In this document: piece after piece, positions 40,361 to 50,649 of the stretch
Layout: each line of letters starts with the position of its first letter
Numbering within the stretch: position 1 is the first letter of the stretch
Source of the DNA: Deltaproteobacteria bacterium
GTDB taxonomy: Bacteria; Desulfobacterota; DSM-4660; Desulfatiglandales; HGW-15
Assembly (NCBI GenBank): GCA_019308745.1
Contig: JAFDHO010000003.1
Location: forward strand, 1 to 64,000
DNA: 64,000 bases
Reading direction: 5' to 3'
Translations under genes and position numbers: made by a program
Notes under the pieces: model-generated
The model's input: the letters and a program-made list of their open reading frames with translations, nothing else
Told to the model about the DNA's origin: nothing
Database searches by the model: none

Positions 40361-41668
40361 ATGAATATCTGTATCGTTGGAGTGGGCTATGTGGGTCTCG
40401 TGACCGGCACCTGTTTTGCCGAATTCGGCAACAACGTGATCTGTGTGGACAAGGACGAGGAAAAGATCGGGGCCCTCAAAGAGAATAACATTCCCATATT
40501 TGAACCGGGACTGGAGGAGATGGTCAGGCGGAATCAATCTGCGGGCAGGTTGCATTTTACCCTTGACGTGGCAGAGGCCGTCGAGAAGAGCCTCGTCATA
40601 TTCATTGCCGTTGGGACGCCTTCAGATAGCTCGGGCTTTGCCAATCTGGAGTATGTGTACGCGGTAGCCAAGACCATAGGCGAACTCATGAAGGGGTATA
40701 AGATAATTGTCACCAAGAGCACGGTGCCTGTTGGGACCGGGAAGGAGATCAGGGAGATCGTGGCAAAGTACCAGAGGGAAAAGATCGCCTTTGACGTGGT
40801 GTCCAATCCTGAATTCCTGAGGGAGGGGTCTGCCATTGAGGATTTCCTCAGGCCCAACCGGGTTGTCATAGGGACGGACAGCGAACAGGCAAAGGCCGTA
40901 ATGAAAGATCTTTACTCTCCCCTCTATCTCATCGAGACACCGGTCATCATTACCAATGTCGAAACCGCGGAGATGATCAAGTACGCGTCCAATGCCTTCC
41001 TGGCGACAAAGATCTCTTTTATCAATGAAATGGCCAATATTTGCGAGCTGGTGGGGGCAGATGTCCACCAGGTGGCAAAGGGGATGGGCCTGGACGGGAG
41101 GATAGGCCCGAAGTTTCTGCATCCCGGGCCCGGGTACGGAGGGTCGTGTTTTCCGAAGGACACGAGGGCCATTGTCAGACTGGCAGAGGCCCATGGATAC
41201 CAGTTCAGGATTGTCAAATCGGTCATAGAGGTTAATGAAGAACAACACAAGAGAATGGTGGAAAAGGTGAAAAGGGTCCTGGGCGGACTGGAAGGCAAAC
41301 TCCTGGGCATCCTGGGACTCACATTTAAACCCAACACGGATGACATCAGGGAGTCCCCCGCCATAAAGATCATAATGGAGCTACAAAAGGAAGGGGCACG
41401 GATCGCGGCCTTCGATCCTGCTGGCATGTCAAATGCCCAAAAGGTATTGCGAGAGGTCACATTTGTGGAAGACATTTACGACGTGGCAGCCGGAGCCGAC
41501 GCCCTGATGATTATCACGGAATGGAATCAGTTCAGGTTCCTGGACTGGGAGAAGTTGAAATCCCTTCTCAAATCCCCTACGGTCATAGATTTGAGGAATA
41601 TCTACGAACCCAGCAGGATGAAAGAGATGGGGTTTAATTACCACTGCGTCGGCAGATATCATGAGTAG
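40361..41668 (+). CDS. ugd: UDP-glucose 6-dehydrogenase
   Basis: MNICIVGVGYVGLVTGTCFAEFGNNVICVDKDEEKI; PGPGYGGSCFPKDTRAIV. Confidence 0.96.
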   Translation: MNICIVGVGYVGLVTGTCFAEFGNNVICVDKDEEKIGALKENNIPIFEPGLEEMVRRNQSAGRLHFTLDVAEAVEKSLVIFIAVGTPSDSSGFANLEYVYAVAKTIGELMKGYKIIVTKSTVPVGTGKEIREIVAKYQREKIAFDVVSNPEFLREGSAIEDFLRPNRVVIGTDSEQAKAVMKDLYSPLYLIETPVIITNVETAEMIKYASNAFLATKISFINEMANICELVGADVHQVAKGMGLDGRIGPKFLHPGPGYGGSCFPKDTRAIVRLAEAHGYQFRIVKSVIEVNEEQHKRMVEKVKRVLGGLEGKLLGILGLTFKPNTDDIRESPAIKIIMELQKEGARIAAFDPAGMSNAQKVLREVTFVEDIYDVAAGADALMIITEWNQFRFLDWEKLKSLLKSPTVIDLRNIYEPSRMKEMGFNYHCVGRYHE

Positions 41669-42200
41669 TCCAAGGGAGGCCGGTGACGTTAAGCTGATCT
41701 CGAGCGTCTTTTCGGCACGGGAAGCACTGATTGATGCAACAATAGGACAGATGGAAAGGATCTTTGGACCTGCCGACTGGATCAGCCAGGTGCTTCCCTT
41801 TGACCGCACAAGATACTATGAGAGAGAAATGGGGTGGCCGCTTCTGCGGCGCTTTTTGTCCTTCAGAGACCTCATTAGGCCGGGGAGCCTTGTTGAAATC
41901 AAGTTGAAGACCAACGATCTCGAAGGGAAATACGCTCAAGGCAGCAAGAGGAGAGTCAACATTGATCCCGGGTATGTCACCCTTGAAAGGTTGGTCTTGG
42001 CCACGGGGAAGAACTATACCCACCGCATATATCTTGCCAAAGGGATCTACGCGGATCTCACGCTCATCTTTCACAGGGGCTCTTTCATACCACTTCGATG
42101 GACCTACAAGGACTATGCAGATCCGAAGGTCATTGGGTACTTCAACCTGGTCCGCGAGCGTTACAAGCAACAAATGAAAGAAGTCGCAGGACAGGGCTAA
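41661..42200 (+). CDS. DUF4416 family protein
   Basis: Whole-ORF pattern (KLISSVFSAREALIDATIGQMERIFGPADWIS...NIDPGYVTLERLVLATGKNYTHRIYL). Confidence 0.75.
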   Translation: MSSPREAGDVKLISSVFSAREALIDATIGQMERIFGPADWISQVLPFDRTRYYEREMGWPLLRRFLSFRDLIRPGSLVEIKLKTNDLEGKYAQGSKRRVNIDPGYVTLERLVLATGKNYTHRIYLAKGIYADLTLIFHRGSFIPLRWTYKDYADPKVIGYFNLVRERYKQQMKEVAGQG

Positions 42201-42236
42201 AACATTAGCGCCAATTCGAGGGGGGCGGATAAACTC

Positions 42237-43115
42237 ATGAAGAGCATGACAGCCTACGGTCGGGGTGAATGCGTCAAGGACGACAGACGTTTCGTGGTAG
42301 AACTCAAGTCCGTGAACAATCGATATCGGGACATAATCATGAGAATCCCCAGATCGCTCCAGACAATGGAAGATGAGATGAGATCACAGGTCGGCAAGAG
42401 GATAAAGCGCGGACGCATCGAGGTATTCATACAGGTGGAAAGAAACGGAGGCGAAGAGGAATATACCCTGGAACTCAATGCGCCTCTTGTAAAGGCCTAT
42501 ATGGGAATCCTGAAGAGGCTCGCCGAGGAGTTCGGCCTCGAGCAAAGGCTCACCGCAGAATCCCTCATTCAGATGAAAGACGTGATTCTTATGAAACCCC
42601 AGGAGGTTGATGCGGATTCGATTCGCCCCTGTCTACATGAAGCAATGGGCGGCGCCCTCGATTCCTATGAGGCTATGAGATTGACGGAAGGGGAGGCGAT
42701 CGAGTTAGACCTGCAAAGCAGATTGTGCCAGATTGAGGAGCACCTGGAGGAGATTGAAAGGATTGCGTCCCAGACCCATGAGGAACATTGGAAGAGGTTG
42801 AAGGAGAAGATCAAGAGGATTTCGGAGGACATTGAGATTGATGAGAACAGGCTTCTTCAGGAAGTCGCCCTCCTGGCCGAGCGAGCGGATATTACCGAGG
42901 AAATCGTGAGGGCCAGAAGTCACCTGGACCAATTTCGCACGTACATGAAGGCAGAGGACGCCATCGGAAGGAGGTTGGACTTCCTGATCCAGGAGATGAA
43001 CAGGGAGGTGAACACCATGAGCTCGAAATCCTCCGAGGCATCCATCTCAATGAGGACGGTAGAGATCAAGTCAGAGCTGGAGAAGATCAGGGAACAGATA
43101 CAAAATATCGAATGA
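42237..43115 (+). CDS. yicC: YicC family endoribonuclease-like protein
   Basis: [42 protein letters not shown]-terminal [32 protein letters not shown]. Confidence 0.95.
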   Translation: MKSMTAYGRGECVKDDRRFVVELKSVNNRYRDIIMRIPRSLQTMEDEMRSQVGKRIKRGRIEVFIQVERNGGEEEYTLELNAPLVKAYMGILKRLAEEFGLEQRLTAESLIQMKDVILMKPQEVDADSIRPCLHEAMGGALDSYEAMRLTEGEAIELDLQSRLCQIEEHLEEIERIASQTHEEHWKRLKEKIKRISEDIEIDENRLLQEVALLAERADITEEIVRARSHLDQFRTYMKAEDAIGRRLDFLIQEMNREVNTMSSKSSEASISMRTVEIKSELEKIREQIQNIE

Positions 43116-43129
43116 AAGGAGGCACGGGC

Positions 43130-43402
43130 ATGAACCAAAAGCTTGTAAACATCGGGTTTGGAAACTCGGTTGTTTCAAGAAGGGTGGTAGCCATCATATC
43201 TCCAAATGCGGCCCCCATCAAGCGCCTGAGAGATGAGGCCCGGGAAGATAAAAGGCTCATTGACGCAACCCAGGGCAGAAAGACGAGGTCCGTCATCATA
43301 ACGGACAGCAATCATGTCATCCTTTCGGCGATTCAGTCAGAGACCATCGCCCAGCGGTTCAGCCCCGACTGCACACTCAGCAAAGAAGAGATAGAGGAGT
43401 AG
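43130..43402 (+). CDS. remA: RemA/DUF370 family regulatory protein
   Basis: [73 protein letters not shown]. Confidence 0.95.
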   Translation: MNQKLVNIGFGNSVVSRRVVAIISPNAAPIKRLRDEAREDKRLIDATQGRKTRSVIITDSNHVILSAIQSETIAQRFSPDCTLSKEEIEE

Positions 43403-43404
43403 CC

Positions 43405-44028
43405 ATGGCTCCTCACATCTTTGTCATTTCCGGCCCTTCCGGTGTTGGCAAGTCCACGATCCTGAACAAAGTCATGGAAAGGGTAGCAGGCTTGGGATAT
43501 ACCGTGTCCCATACAAGCCGCCCACCGAGAAACAATGAAGTGGACGGAAAGCACTATCACTTCGTTTCCAGGGAGGAGTTCCGCAGGATGGTCGAGCAAG
43601 GGGCCTTTGTGGAATGGGCTCAGGTCTATGATGACTACTATGGGACTTCTATCAAGGAGGTCAAGGAGAAACTGGATAGGAAATTGGATGTGGTCATGGA
43701 CATCGATCCCCAGGGTGCAAGGAATATCAGGGGGCATTTCAAAGGATCACTCCTGATATATGTGTTGCCGCCCTCTCTGGAGGAACTTGAAAGGCGGCTG
43801 AAGGGAAGGGCCACGGATGATAAGGATGTTATTGAGAGCAGGCTCGAAAGGGCCCTCAAGGAAATGGAGTCGTGCGCATGGTACGATTTCATCGTATTTA
43901 ACAGGGAGTTGGATGATTCGGTCCGCAAGGTAGAGTCCATCATTCTATCTGAGAGGTGTCGTTCGTCGCATCAGCTCCCGAGGGTTGAAGAGGTCTTCAA
44001 GATAAAGGTTCTTGAAGATGGGGAATGA
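43405..44028 (+). CDS. gmk: Guanylate kinase
   Basis: IFVISGPSGVGKSTILNKVME; VSHTSRPPRNNEVDGKHYHFVSREEF. Confidence 0.97.
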   Translation: MAPHIFVISGPSGVGKSTILNKVMERVAGLGYTVSHTSRPPRNNEVDGKHYHFVSREEFRRMVEQGAFVEWAQVYDDYYGTSIKEVKEKLDRKLDVVMDIDPQGARNIRGHFKGSLLIYVLPPSLEELERRLKGRATDDKDVIESRLERALKEMESCAWYDFIVFNRELDDSVRKVESIILSERCRSSHQLPRVEEVFKIKVLEDGE

Positions 44029-44062
44029 CCTTGGAAGACATGCGTGAAAAGGAATAGGGATA

Positions 44063-44857
44063 TTGACGATGGGCACAGCTCAATTTATTCCCGGCATCAA
44101 CGCGGCCAGGGAGGCCCTCATTCAGGAACATGTCAAGATAAAGGAGGTTTTTGTCAGAGAGGGGAAAAGGGGGCCGCGGACCGGGGAATTGATCAAACTG
44201 GCCACGGAGCGGGGCATCAAGGTCACGTTCGTCAGTGGGCGGGATCTCGATCAACTCATGCCAGCAGTAACCCACCAGGGCATCGTTGTCTCGGCGGAAG
44301 GATTCCAATACACATCCTTAAAAGAACTCGTGGATAAGGCCCTCCAAGTCCCCGGCTATGCCCTGCTTCTTGCCTCGGATCACATCACGGATGAGGGAAA
44401 CCTGGGTTCCCTGGTAAGGACCGGAGCATTTTTTGGTGCCCAGGGGCTGGTCTTGCCCAAGGACCGATCGGCGAAGATGACAGGGACAGTCATCAAGAGA
44501 TCTGCTGGCGGCTGGTTCACGCTACCCGTATCCAGGGTGGTAAACCTGGGGAGGGCCCTGGATGAGCTTGACAAGAGAGGGTTCTGGATAGTGGGAGCTT
44601 CTGTGGGTGGATCAGAGACGATCTATCAATTTGATTGGAACAGGAATGTGGCCCTGATTTTGGGGAATGAGGCCAAGGGGTTGAGTCGTTCCGTAGAGGA
44701 AAGATGCCATCAGTTGGTGGGCATACCCTCTGTCGGAAGGATGACTTCCCTCAACGTGTCCGTGGCCGCAGGGGTCATACTATCAGAGATCATGAGGCAA
44801 AGACGTGTGTCCAAAGGTGAGGCTGGAGGGAGTTTTCACAGAGAGGAGAGAAGATGA
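44063..44857 (+). CDS. rlmB: TrmH/SpoU family 23S rRNA 2'-O-methyltransferase RlmB
   Basis: INAAREALIQEHVKIKEVFVREGKR; ALILGNEAKGLSRSVEERCHQLVGIPSVGRMTSLNVSVAAGVILSEI. Confidence 0.93.
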   Translation: MTMGTAQFIPGINAAREALIQEHVKIKEVFVREGKRGPRTGELIKLATERGIKVTFVSGRDLDQLMPAVTHQGIVVSAEGFQYTSLKELVDKALQVPGYALLLASDHITDEGNLGSLVRTGAFFGAQGLVLPKDRSAKMTGTVIKRSAGGWFTLPVSRVVNLGRALDELDKRGFWIVGASVGGSETIYQFDWNRNVALILGNEAKGLSRSVEERCHQLVGIPSVGRMTSLNVSVAAGVILSEIMRQRRVSKGEAGGSFHREERR

Positions 44858-45064
44858 CTCGGAGGACATACGCTCCAAGGAGACTGATGTGTTCACTGGT
44901 TGTGGGTTGCCAGGCTCCTGGCGGTCATCATTGCAAGGAAGTAGGCAGCAGAGCCCTTGGCTTCTCAAACACACACAAAAGTGTATAGCTGTACTGGAGG
45001 TCCCTGAAAAACACCCTCTTTTTCTCGTTAGAGCAAAGCCCACGGAAGTAATGTTGGTTCGATG

Positions 45065-45769
45065 CTAGAGCCCATACCATCTGACGAATTCCGCTTCCTC
45101 TCTCCTCTTGGACTTGTATGCGTTTACCGGTGCGTCAGGGTCAGGGTAGCCGACGGAAATAGCGATGATGATTTCGATTTCCTCTGGGATTGAGAGTTCT
45201 TCCTTTATGATATTTCCATAACGTGTCACTGAGGCCTGAGGGCATCCTCCCAAGCCTTGGGCCTCCAAGGACAAAAGGATGCCGTGAACGAAGCTCCCAA
45301 GGTCATAAACGGACCAATAGGCCAAGGGCCCATGCATACCCACAAAAATGGCACAGGGGGCATCATAAAACCTGTAGTTCCTGAGACCGCTTTCACGGAC
45401 CTTTCCCTCATCATCAGGGTCTATACCGATTGCCCTGAGTCGCAAGAGGGTATGCTCCTCCATCCTCTTAGACAGGGCTCCGGGCCACTCCTTGGGAGTC
45501 GGGAGGGCGGAGCTGGGCGTCTCCCCTGAGATCGCCGCCCGGGTGAGTCTTTCGGCGAGGCGGTCTCTTTTTTCCCCTGCCACGATGAAGACCTCCCATG
45601 GCTGGCTGTTCCTGTAAGAAGGGCTTCTATTTGCAGCCCCCATGACCTTTTTCAATACTGCCCTGTCAACATCTTTCTCCAAGAACGCTCGATAGCTCCT
45701 TCGGCCCTCTATACACTGGAAAAACTCCATAACGACCTCCTTTAAGGCATTAATAACTGCTCTGCGCAC
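45065..45769 (-). CDS. Nitroreductase family protein (start likely about 45730)
   Basis: RRSYRAFLEKDVDRAVLKKVMGAANRSPSYRNSQPWEVFIVAG; SLEAQGLGGCPQASV. Confidence 0.92.
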   Translation of the reverse strand: MRRAVINALKEVVMEFFQCIEGRRSYRAFLEKDVDRAVLKKVMGAANRSPSYRNSQPWEVFIVAGEKRDRLAERLTRAAISGETPSSALPTPKEWPGALSKRMEEHTLLRLRAIGIDPDDEGKVRESGLRNYRFYDAPCAIFVGMHGPLAYWSVYDLGSFVHGILLSLEAQGLGGCPQASVTRYGNIIKEELSIPEEIEIIIAISVGYPDPDAPVNAYKSKRREEAEFVRWYGL

Positions 45770-46135
45770 GAATGGACGCCCCGGGTGTTCCTGCGGCTAT
45801 TTTCCGGATTGGACTGTTGCTATCCGGTCAGGATTTAATAAACACGGGCATTTGCCAAAGGCTTGATCAACAGCAACAACCAAGCGCTCTAGGGACTATT
45901 CGGCTCTGCAAAATCCCAATCTGAACATTCCCGGAATTAGGCGAACAACCGTATACCTAGCTCTGCCTCACCCTTGAGTCAACACTTTTGTCCCGGGTGG
46001 AGATGAAGAAGGGGGCTGAATATCCTCAGGAGGTGCGCGGGTCTTCCCTTGCTTTTTAAGGGTTTTGGATTGACAAAATGCGGGCTTTGAAGATAAGGTG
46101 TCCTGAGATCAGGGAAAGTCAAAGGCCATGATCCC

Positions 46136-48178
46136 ATGAGCACCAGACCCCCAATCGACAAGACCCAGGATGCCCTGCCGGGCACAGTCAACGATTTCGT
46201 CCTCGCCCTTATGAGAGCGATCAACACCGGTCGTCTTTACGCCCCGGGACACGAGCTTCTTGCCCGTCACATCAAACTCTTGAACGGAGCCCTCCAAAAG
46301 GCCATGACGGGGCGCGATTCACTCTTTGTTGGTTTGGGGAGGGATGCGATCTTCTTTGAAGGGTCCTTTTACAAAGCCAAGGACCCGTCCCTCAGAAAGC
46401 TCCTGACCTTCTTCCATTTCCTGGGGATATCCTACCTGTTGATAGGGAAGAGGATCAGCAGCGAGGAGCTCGAGGCATTCGTAACAATCTTGGCCGGGGC
46501 CAAGAAGGGAGAAGGAAGAGATGTCGTGGTTGCCCTGGGACGTGAGAATGTAAAGAACGCCAGGATCGGTTTGCTCGATTATGCAATCTTCTCCACTCTG
46601 CAGGAGATGGCGTCCCGCATGATCCAGGAAAAGGAAGACGAGGCCCTGTGGCTGCAGCTCATCCTCCAGCCCGCCGGGAGCGGTTCCTTTGATCTTAGCG
46701 AGGAACAGACCCAGTGGTTGATACTCCTCTGCGATGATCGAAAGGGACTCAGAGACATGTTCTTGAAATTGAATCAGGATCTCGAAGGGATAAGCCTGAA
46801 TCAAAGGGGCATACTCTTTAATAACTTTATCCACAATATAGGCAACATATTGTCCAGGGTGGACACGGCAAAAAGAAAGTCTTTCGCTGTCACCATGGTG
46901 GGAATACTGGACTCCCTGGGATCAAGGCTCAAGGTCCAAATCCTGGGATCCACGGATCCGGATGATTTCCTGGACAGGGAGAGCGACATCGTGGGTGAGG
47001 TGCTCGATGAGTTGAAGGACGACCAGTTTCTCGAGGTGCTCCAGGAGGCCGTCAGGGAGGTAGGCATCAGGTCGGCTGCTTTCAACAATCTGTTCAAGAG
47101 TGCCATCTCAAGGTACAGGGACCCGGACCTGCTGTTGGAATCGGTAAGGGCGAAAATCAGGCTCGCCGCTGAGCAGAGGGCCTCTCAAGACCTGGCTTAC
47201 TGGCAGAACCTGGAACAGGTCCTCGTCAGACACAAGGAGACCGCTGAATTCCACGCCCGTTATCGGGATCAGATTGAAGGCCTTGCCGCATCCATCAGCA
47301 TAAAAGGGCTTACGGTGGAGGACCAGGAGATCGATCGTCTGTTGAGGACCCTGGGAAGGGATTCCTTGAGAAGATCCAAGGCAGGACTCATCATCGATCT
47401 CATTAGTCAAGGCCATGAAGGTCTGGCCAAGAATCTCCTCCCACCGTTGCTTGACAGGCTAGGGGAACTCCTCGGCCAGTTGCTTGGAAAGAAGCAGTAT
47501 GGGGTGGCAGGGGATTTGGTTAAAGACGTGTACCTTGCCTTAGGAGACTATCCCGAGGGCCACCCCATCAGGGAGAAAACAGACTCCCTGCTAAGCAGTG
47601 AAGATGTCAAACCCTTATTCCACGGGCTGCTGGATCAATGCAACACCTATGATGCGAAGCAGACAGGTGCCCTAGATGCCCTCTGCCACCTATTCCCCCT
47701 GAAGGCCGGAGATCTTCTTACGGACCTTTTCCTCGGGCTGGATGATGATCAGGGAGATCAGGCCCGCTGGATACGGACTTCCCTGACCCGTCTTGGTCCC
47801 CAGTTGGGTAAACAGCTCATTCACAGGTTTGGAGAAGCCCGGGACCAGGATATCCCGCGGCTTCTCGACATTGTCATCCTCTGCGGTAGCCGTAACATGG
47901 TAGCGGAAGTGATCGGCTTTCTGCAACATCCTGCGCACGACGTCCGCCTCAAGGCAATTGAGGCCGCCGGCGCTTTGCGGGCGGAAGAAGCCGTCCCGTT
48001 GCTAAAGGAAACTGCCTTGCACAAGTCCTTCCTCAGGACCAAGAAGCAGAAATCCTTGCAGGCGGCTTCCGTGAATGCCCTGGCAGGAATCGGAACCGAA
48101 AGTGCAAGGAAGGTCCTTCGGCAGGTCATTGAGGAGGGTCCGAGGGATCTTAGATCCCTTTGCCAGGATCTTACCTGA
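46136..48178 (+). CDS. Large HEAT-repeat-containing protein
   Basis: 680 aa; C-terminal VIGFLQHPAHDVRLKAIEAAGALRAEEAVPLLKETA...ASVNALAGIGTESARKVLRQVI. Confidence 0.7.
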   Translation: MSTRPPIDKTQDALPGTVNDFVLALMRAINTGRLYAPGHELLARHIKLLNGALQKAMTGRDSLFVGLGRDAIFFEGSFYKAKDPSLRKLLTFFHFLGISYLLIGKRISSEELEAFVTILAGAKKGEGRDVVVALGRENVKNARIGLLDYAIFSTLQEMASRMIQEKEDEALWLQLILQPAGSGSFDLSEEQTQWLILLCDDRKGLRDMFLKLNQDLEGISLNQRGILFNNFIHNIGNILSRVDTAKRKSFAVTMVGILDSLGSRLKVQILGSTDPDDFLDRESDIVGEVLDELKDDQFLEVLQEAVREVGIRSAAFNNLFKSAISRYRDPDLLLESVRAKIRLAAEQRASQDLAYWQNLEQVLVRHKETAEFHARYRDQIEGLAASISIKGLTVEDQEIDRLLRTLGRDSLRRSKAGLIIDLISQGHEGLAKNLLPPLLDRLGELLGQLLGKKQYGVAGDLVKDVYLALGDYPEGHPIREKTDSLLSSEDVKPLFHGLLDQCNTYDAKQTGALDALCHLFPLKAGDLLTDLFLGLDDDQGDQARWIRTSLTRLGPQLGKQLIHRFGEARDQDIPRLLDIVILCGSRNMVAEVIGFLQHPAHDVRLKAIEAAGALRAEEAVPLLKETALHKSFLRTKKQKSLQAASVNALAGIGTESARKVLRQVIEEGPRDLRSLCQDLT

Positions 48179-48195
48179 TCAGCCAGGAGGCGTTC

Positions 48196-49398
48196 ATGGG
48201 CGTTCAGGAGAAAAAAGAAAGACTGCATTCCTTCTATCGGGATCTCTACTTCAGGTTGCTGCGCAGCATTCGCACCGTGGCACTCTACGGCGAAGACCAT
48301 GCCGAATCCAAGAGGAGGGTCAAGGAATTCCTCGTACCGTTGAGCAGGTACCTGGTTCAAAGGCCGGCCCTAACAATCCTTTTCATGCACGGCGAGGTCG
48401 TCATAGAAAATATGCCTATTACGGAGCTGACCGATAGTCACATAAAGGTCGTCCGCCGCATGGAGGAGATGAAGCTTCAGCGGCTTCAGTTCCGCCGGGG
48501 CATAACGACAAAGGAACTCACTTTTTTCCTGAAGCTGATGGCGCCCCTTTTGAAGAACCCCGCCAATGGTGACCTCGTCCTTGCAAAGAACCAGCACAGG
48601 TTCCCGCACCTCCTGGCCGGAGCCCTGCCCTATGGGGACACGGCTCAAATCTCTCCGGAAGAGATCCCTGGGGGCGTGGAGTCAATGCGGCAGGCAGTGC
48701 TTTCACTGTCAGGGAGCCTCAAAGACATATTCAACGGTCTGGACGGGCCCCTTTCCGCCAGTAAGGTGTCCTTGGCAAAGGAGGCCACAGAAAGGCTGGA
48801 AGGAATGATCGAGCGCGACGAACTGCCCTTGAAAATGATCCTTTACAGGCGGAGCAGTGATCCTGATCCCTACATCCATGCAATCAACGTTTCAGCCCTT
48901 TGTATGGCCCTTTCCAGGCAGCTGGACCTTGAGGAGTCCATCATAGAAGAAATGAGCCTCGGCGGTCTCCTGCATGACATCGGCATGCATCTGACCCCTA
49001 CTATCTCGCTGTCAAACAGCCAGGCCTTGAGTCTGGAAGAGAGGAAACGGCGGTGGGAACACCCGGTGCGCGGGGCTGAAATCCTCCTGGCCACCCCCGG
49101 TATGCCGGATTTACCCCCGATCATGGCCTATGAACATCACCTCCATTATGACGGCGGGGGATATCCGAGGAGGGTCAAAGGAAGGGATCTGACCCTGGCC
49201 GGCATGATTGCCTGTGTTGCCGATACCTATGACAATCTGCGGCGGAACCGCCCGACCCAGAAGGCCCTGCCAATGACCAGGGTCCTCGATTGGATGGACT
49301 CCCAGATTGGAAAGCGCTTCCACCCTATCGTCCTCAAGAGATTCCGATCCATGGTCAAGGATCTTTCAAAGGGGGAGGGGGAGATCAACAACCTTTGA
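48196..49398 (+). CDS. HD-GYP domain protein (c-di-GMP phosphodiesterase-like)
   Basis: GGLLHDIGMH; ERKRRWEHPVRGAEILLA; YEHHLHYDGGGYPRRVKGRDLTLAGMIACVADTYDNL; ATG at 48196 after aggagg. Confidence 0.85.
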   Translation: MGVQEKKERLHSFYRDLYFRLLRSIRTVALYGEDHAESKRRVKEFLVPLSRYLVQRPALTILFMHGEVVIENMPITELTDSHIKVVRRMEEMKLQRLQFRRGITTKELTFFLKLMAPLLKNPANGDLVLAKNQHRFPHLLAGALPYGDTAQISPEEIPGGVESMRQAVLSLSGSLKDIFNGLDGPLSASKVSLAKEATERLEGMIERDELPLKMILYRRSSDPDPYIHAINVSALCMALSRQLDLEESIIEEMSLGGLLHDIGMHLTPTISLSNSQALSLEERKRRWEHPVRGAEILLATPGMPDLPPIMAYEHHLHYDGGGYPRRVKGRDLTLAGMIACVADTYDNLRRNRPTQKALPMTRVLDWMDSQIGKRFHPIVLKRFRSMVKDLSKGEGEINNL

Positions 49399-49469
49399 TA
49401 TCCCCGCCCGGTCCGGAAAGAGAAATAACAGGGACAGGCCCTTCATATGATTTGGCTTTCCGGTCTCCA

Positions 49470-49520
49470 CTCGCCTTCGCCATTCCTCCCCGTGCGAAAG
49501 CACGGGGAGGAATGGCGGAA
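49470..49520. repeat. Long near-perfect palindrome with GAAA loop (REP-like hairpin)
   Basis: CCTTCGCCATTCCTCCCCGTGC-GAAA-GCACGGGGAGGAATGGCGGAAGG. Confidence 0.9.
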
Positions 49521-49599
49521 GGTGACCGCGACGTAGCCCGCAGGGCGAAGTCGGGCTGGCTTCGGCGCACTTCCGCTAGACTCTGCCACAGATGCCCCG

Positions 49600-49816
49600 G
49601 CTTCTGCCCGGAGAGCTTTACTCCTTCGTTAATGATGATCGCCAGGACGGCCAGGACCACGATGCCCGCAAAAACCCCGGTCACATCAAACATGCCGGAA
49701 GCAAAGACAGTATAGAACCCCAGCCCCCCTGTGAGCTGGTCCCTTAAAGAGGAAAATGCGAGCCCGATTGCGGAAAAGGTTCGCGGCCTTGATCGCAGCG
49801 GTAAAATCTTCCCCAT
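49600..49816 (-). pseudogene. C-terminal remnant of a SsuC/TauC-type ABC permease
   Basis: GGLGFYTVFASGMFDVTGVFAGIVVLAVLAIIINEGVKL in an ORF too short for a permease and extended by repeat-derived sequence. Confidence 0.6.
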
Positions 49817-49871
49817 AAGAAACCCAGTGATAAAGTGCTATCCCGCCAAGGTGCTCCGAAGCCAAAATAGC

Positions 49872-49914
49872 TTGACAATATGTTTTAACTTGATATATTA
49901 ACTCTATAGTTAAA
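49872..49914 (+). promoter_or_regulatory. Promoter with overlapping palindromic operator candidate upstream of tetR-like gene
   Basis: TTGACA (49872), TATATT (49894), palindrome TTAACT-CTAT-AGTTAA (49898-49913) plus another TTTAACT half-site at 49884. Confidence 0.6.
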
Positions 49915-49931
49915 CAATCAGTAGCGTTTCT

Positions 49932-50582
49932 ATGTGGCGGAAAGGCATGGCAAAGAGATCACTCAAGGAAAGGAAGGCGGATACGATCAGGCGCATCAAC
50001 GAGGCGGCCAAGGAGGTATTTGCGGAGGTCGGCTTTGAGGGGGCCAGGATCGACGAGATCGCAAAAAGGGCCGGCGTCAACAAGGCGATGATATATTACC
50101 GAGGGGGGGACAAAGTATCCTTGTATGCCGGTATCATTCATGAAGTGTTTTCTGAAACCCTCGGGCGAATCGTCAAGGAGGTGGGTGAAGGCAAGGGGCC
50201 GGAGGATAAGCTGCGGACCTATATTCACAACCTCAGTATGACGGTGGAAAAGCACCCCTATGTTCCTTCAATCATGCTCAGGGAACTCGCCTCGGGGGCC
50301 ACGAACCTCCCAAGCATAGCTCAGAAGGATATCGTTCGGCTCCTTGGGATCATAACAGAGATATTTGAAGAAGGGGCGAAGAGGGGGGGGTTCAGAAGGG
50401 CGAACCCCTTGATTGTTCATACGATGATCGTTGGGGGAATACTCCTTTTTAGCAGACTCCAGTCCGTCAGCCCAAAGATTGGTGGCCTGCCCAAGAGAAC
50501 GAAAGAACTGATCGGGACAGATTCTAAGGATGTGGCAGATAGGGTCACCGAACTCGTGCTCAGGGCGGTGAGGAGGGACTAG
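49932..50582 (+). CDS. TetR/AcrR family transcriptional regulator (start possibly 49956)
   Basis: RRINEAAKEVFAEVGFEGARIDEIAKRAGVNKAMIYYRGGDKVSLYAGII. Confidence 0.92.
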   Translation: MWRKGMAKRSLKERKADTIRRINEAAKEVFAEVGFEGARIDEIAKRAGVNKAMIYYRGGDKVSLYAGIIHEVFSETLGRIVKEVGEGKGPEDKLRTYIHNLSMTVEKHPYVPSIMLRELASGATNLPSIAQKDIVRLLGIITEIFEEGAKRGGFRRANPLIVHTMIVGGILLFSRLQSVSPKIGGLPKRTKELIGTDSKDVADRVTELVLRAVRRD

Positions 50583-50649
50583 CAAGGTCTCGACGGGCCA
50601 AATTCAAAGTGAGATGAGCAAGCACCACCAGCCAAAGGTTAAATGAATC

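Noticed and set aside
42190-42210. GGCTAAAACATTAGCG resembling the MITE terminal repeat
   Set aside because: It coincides with the DUF4416 stop codon, has no partner arm nearby and no 8-bp duplication; likely chance.
44880-45060. GCCAGG-CT-CCTGGC hairpin after rlmB as a terminator
   Set aside because: No U tract follows; evidence insufficient for a terminator call.
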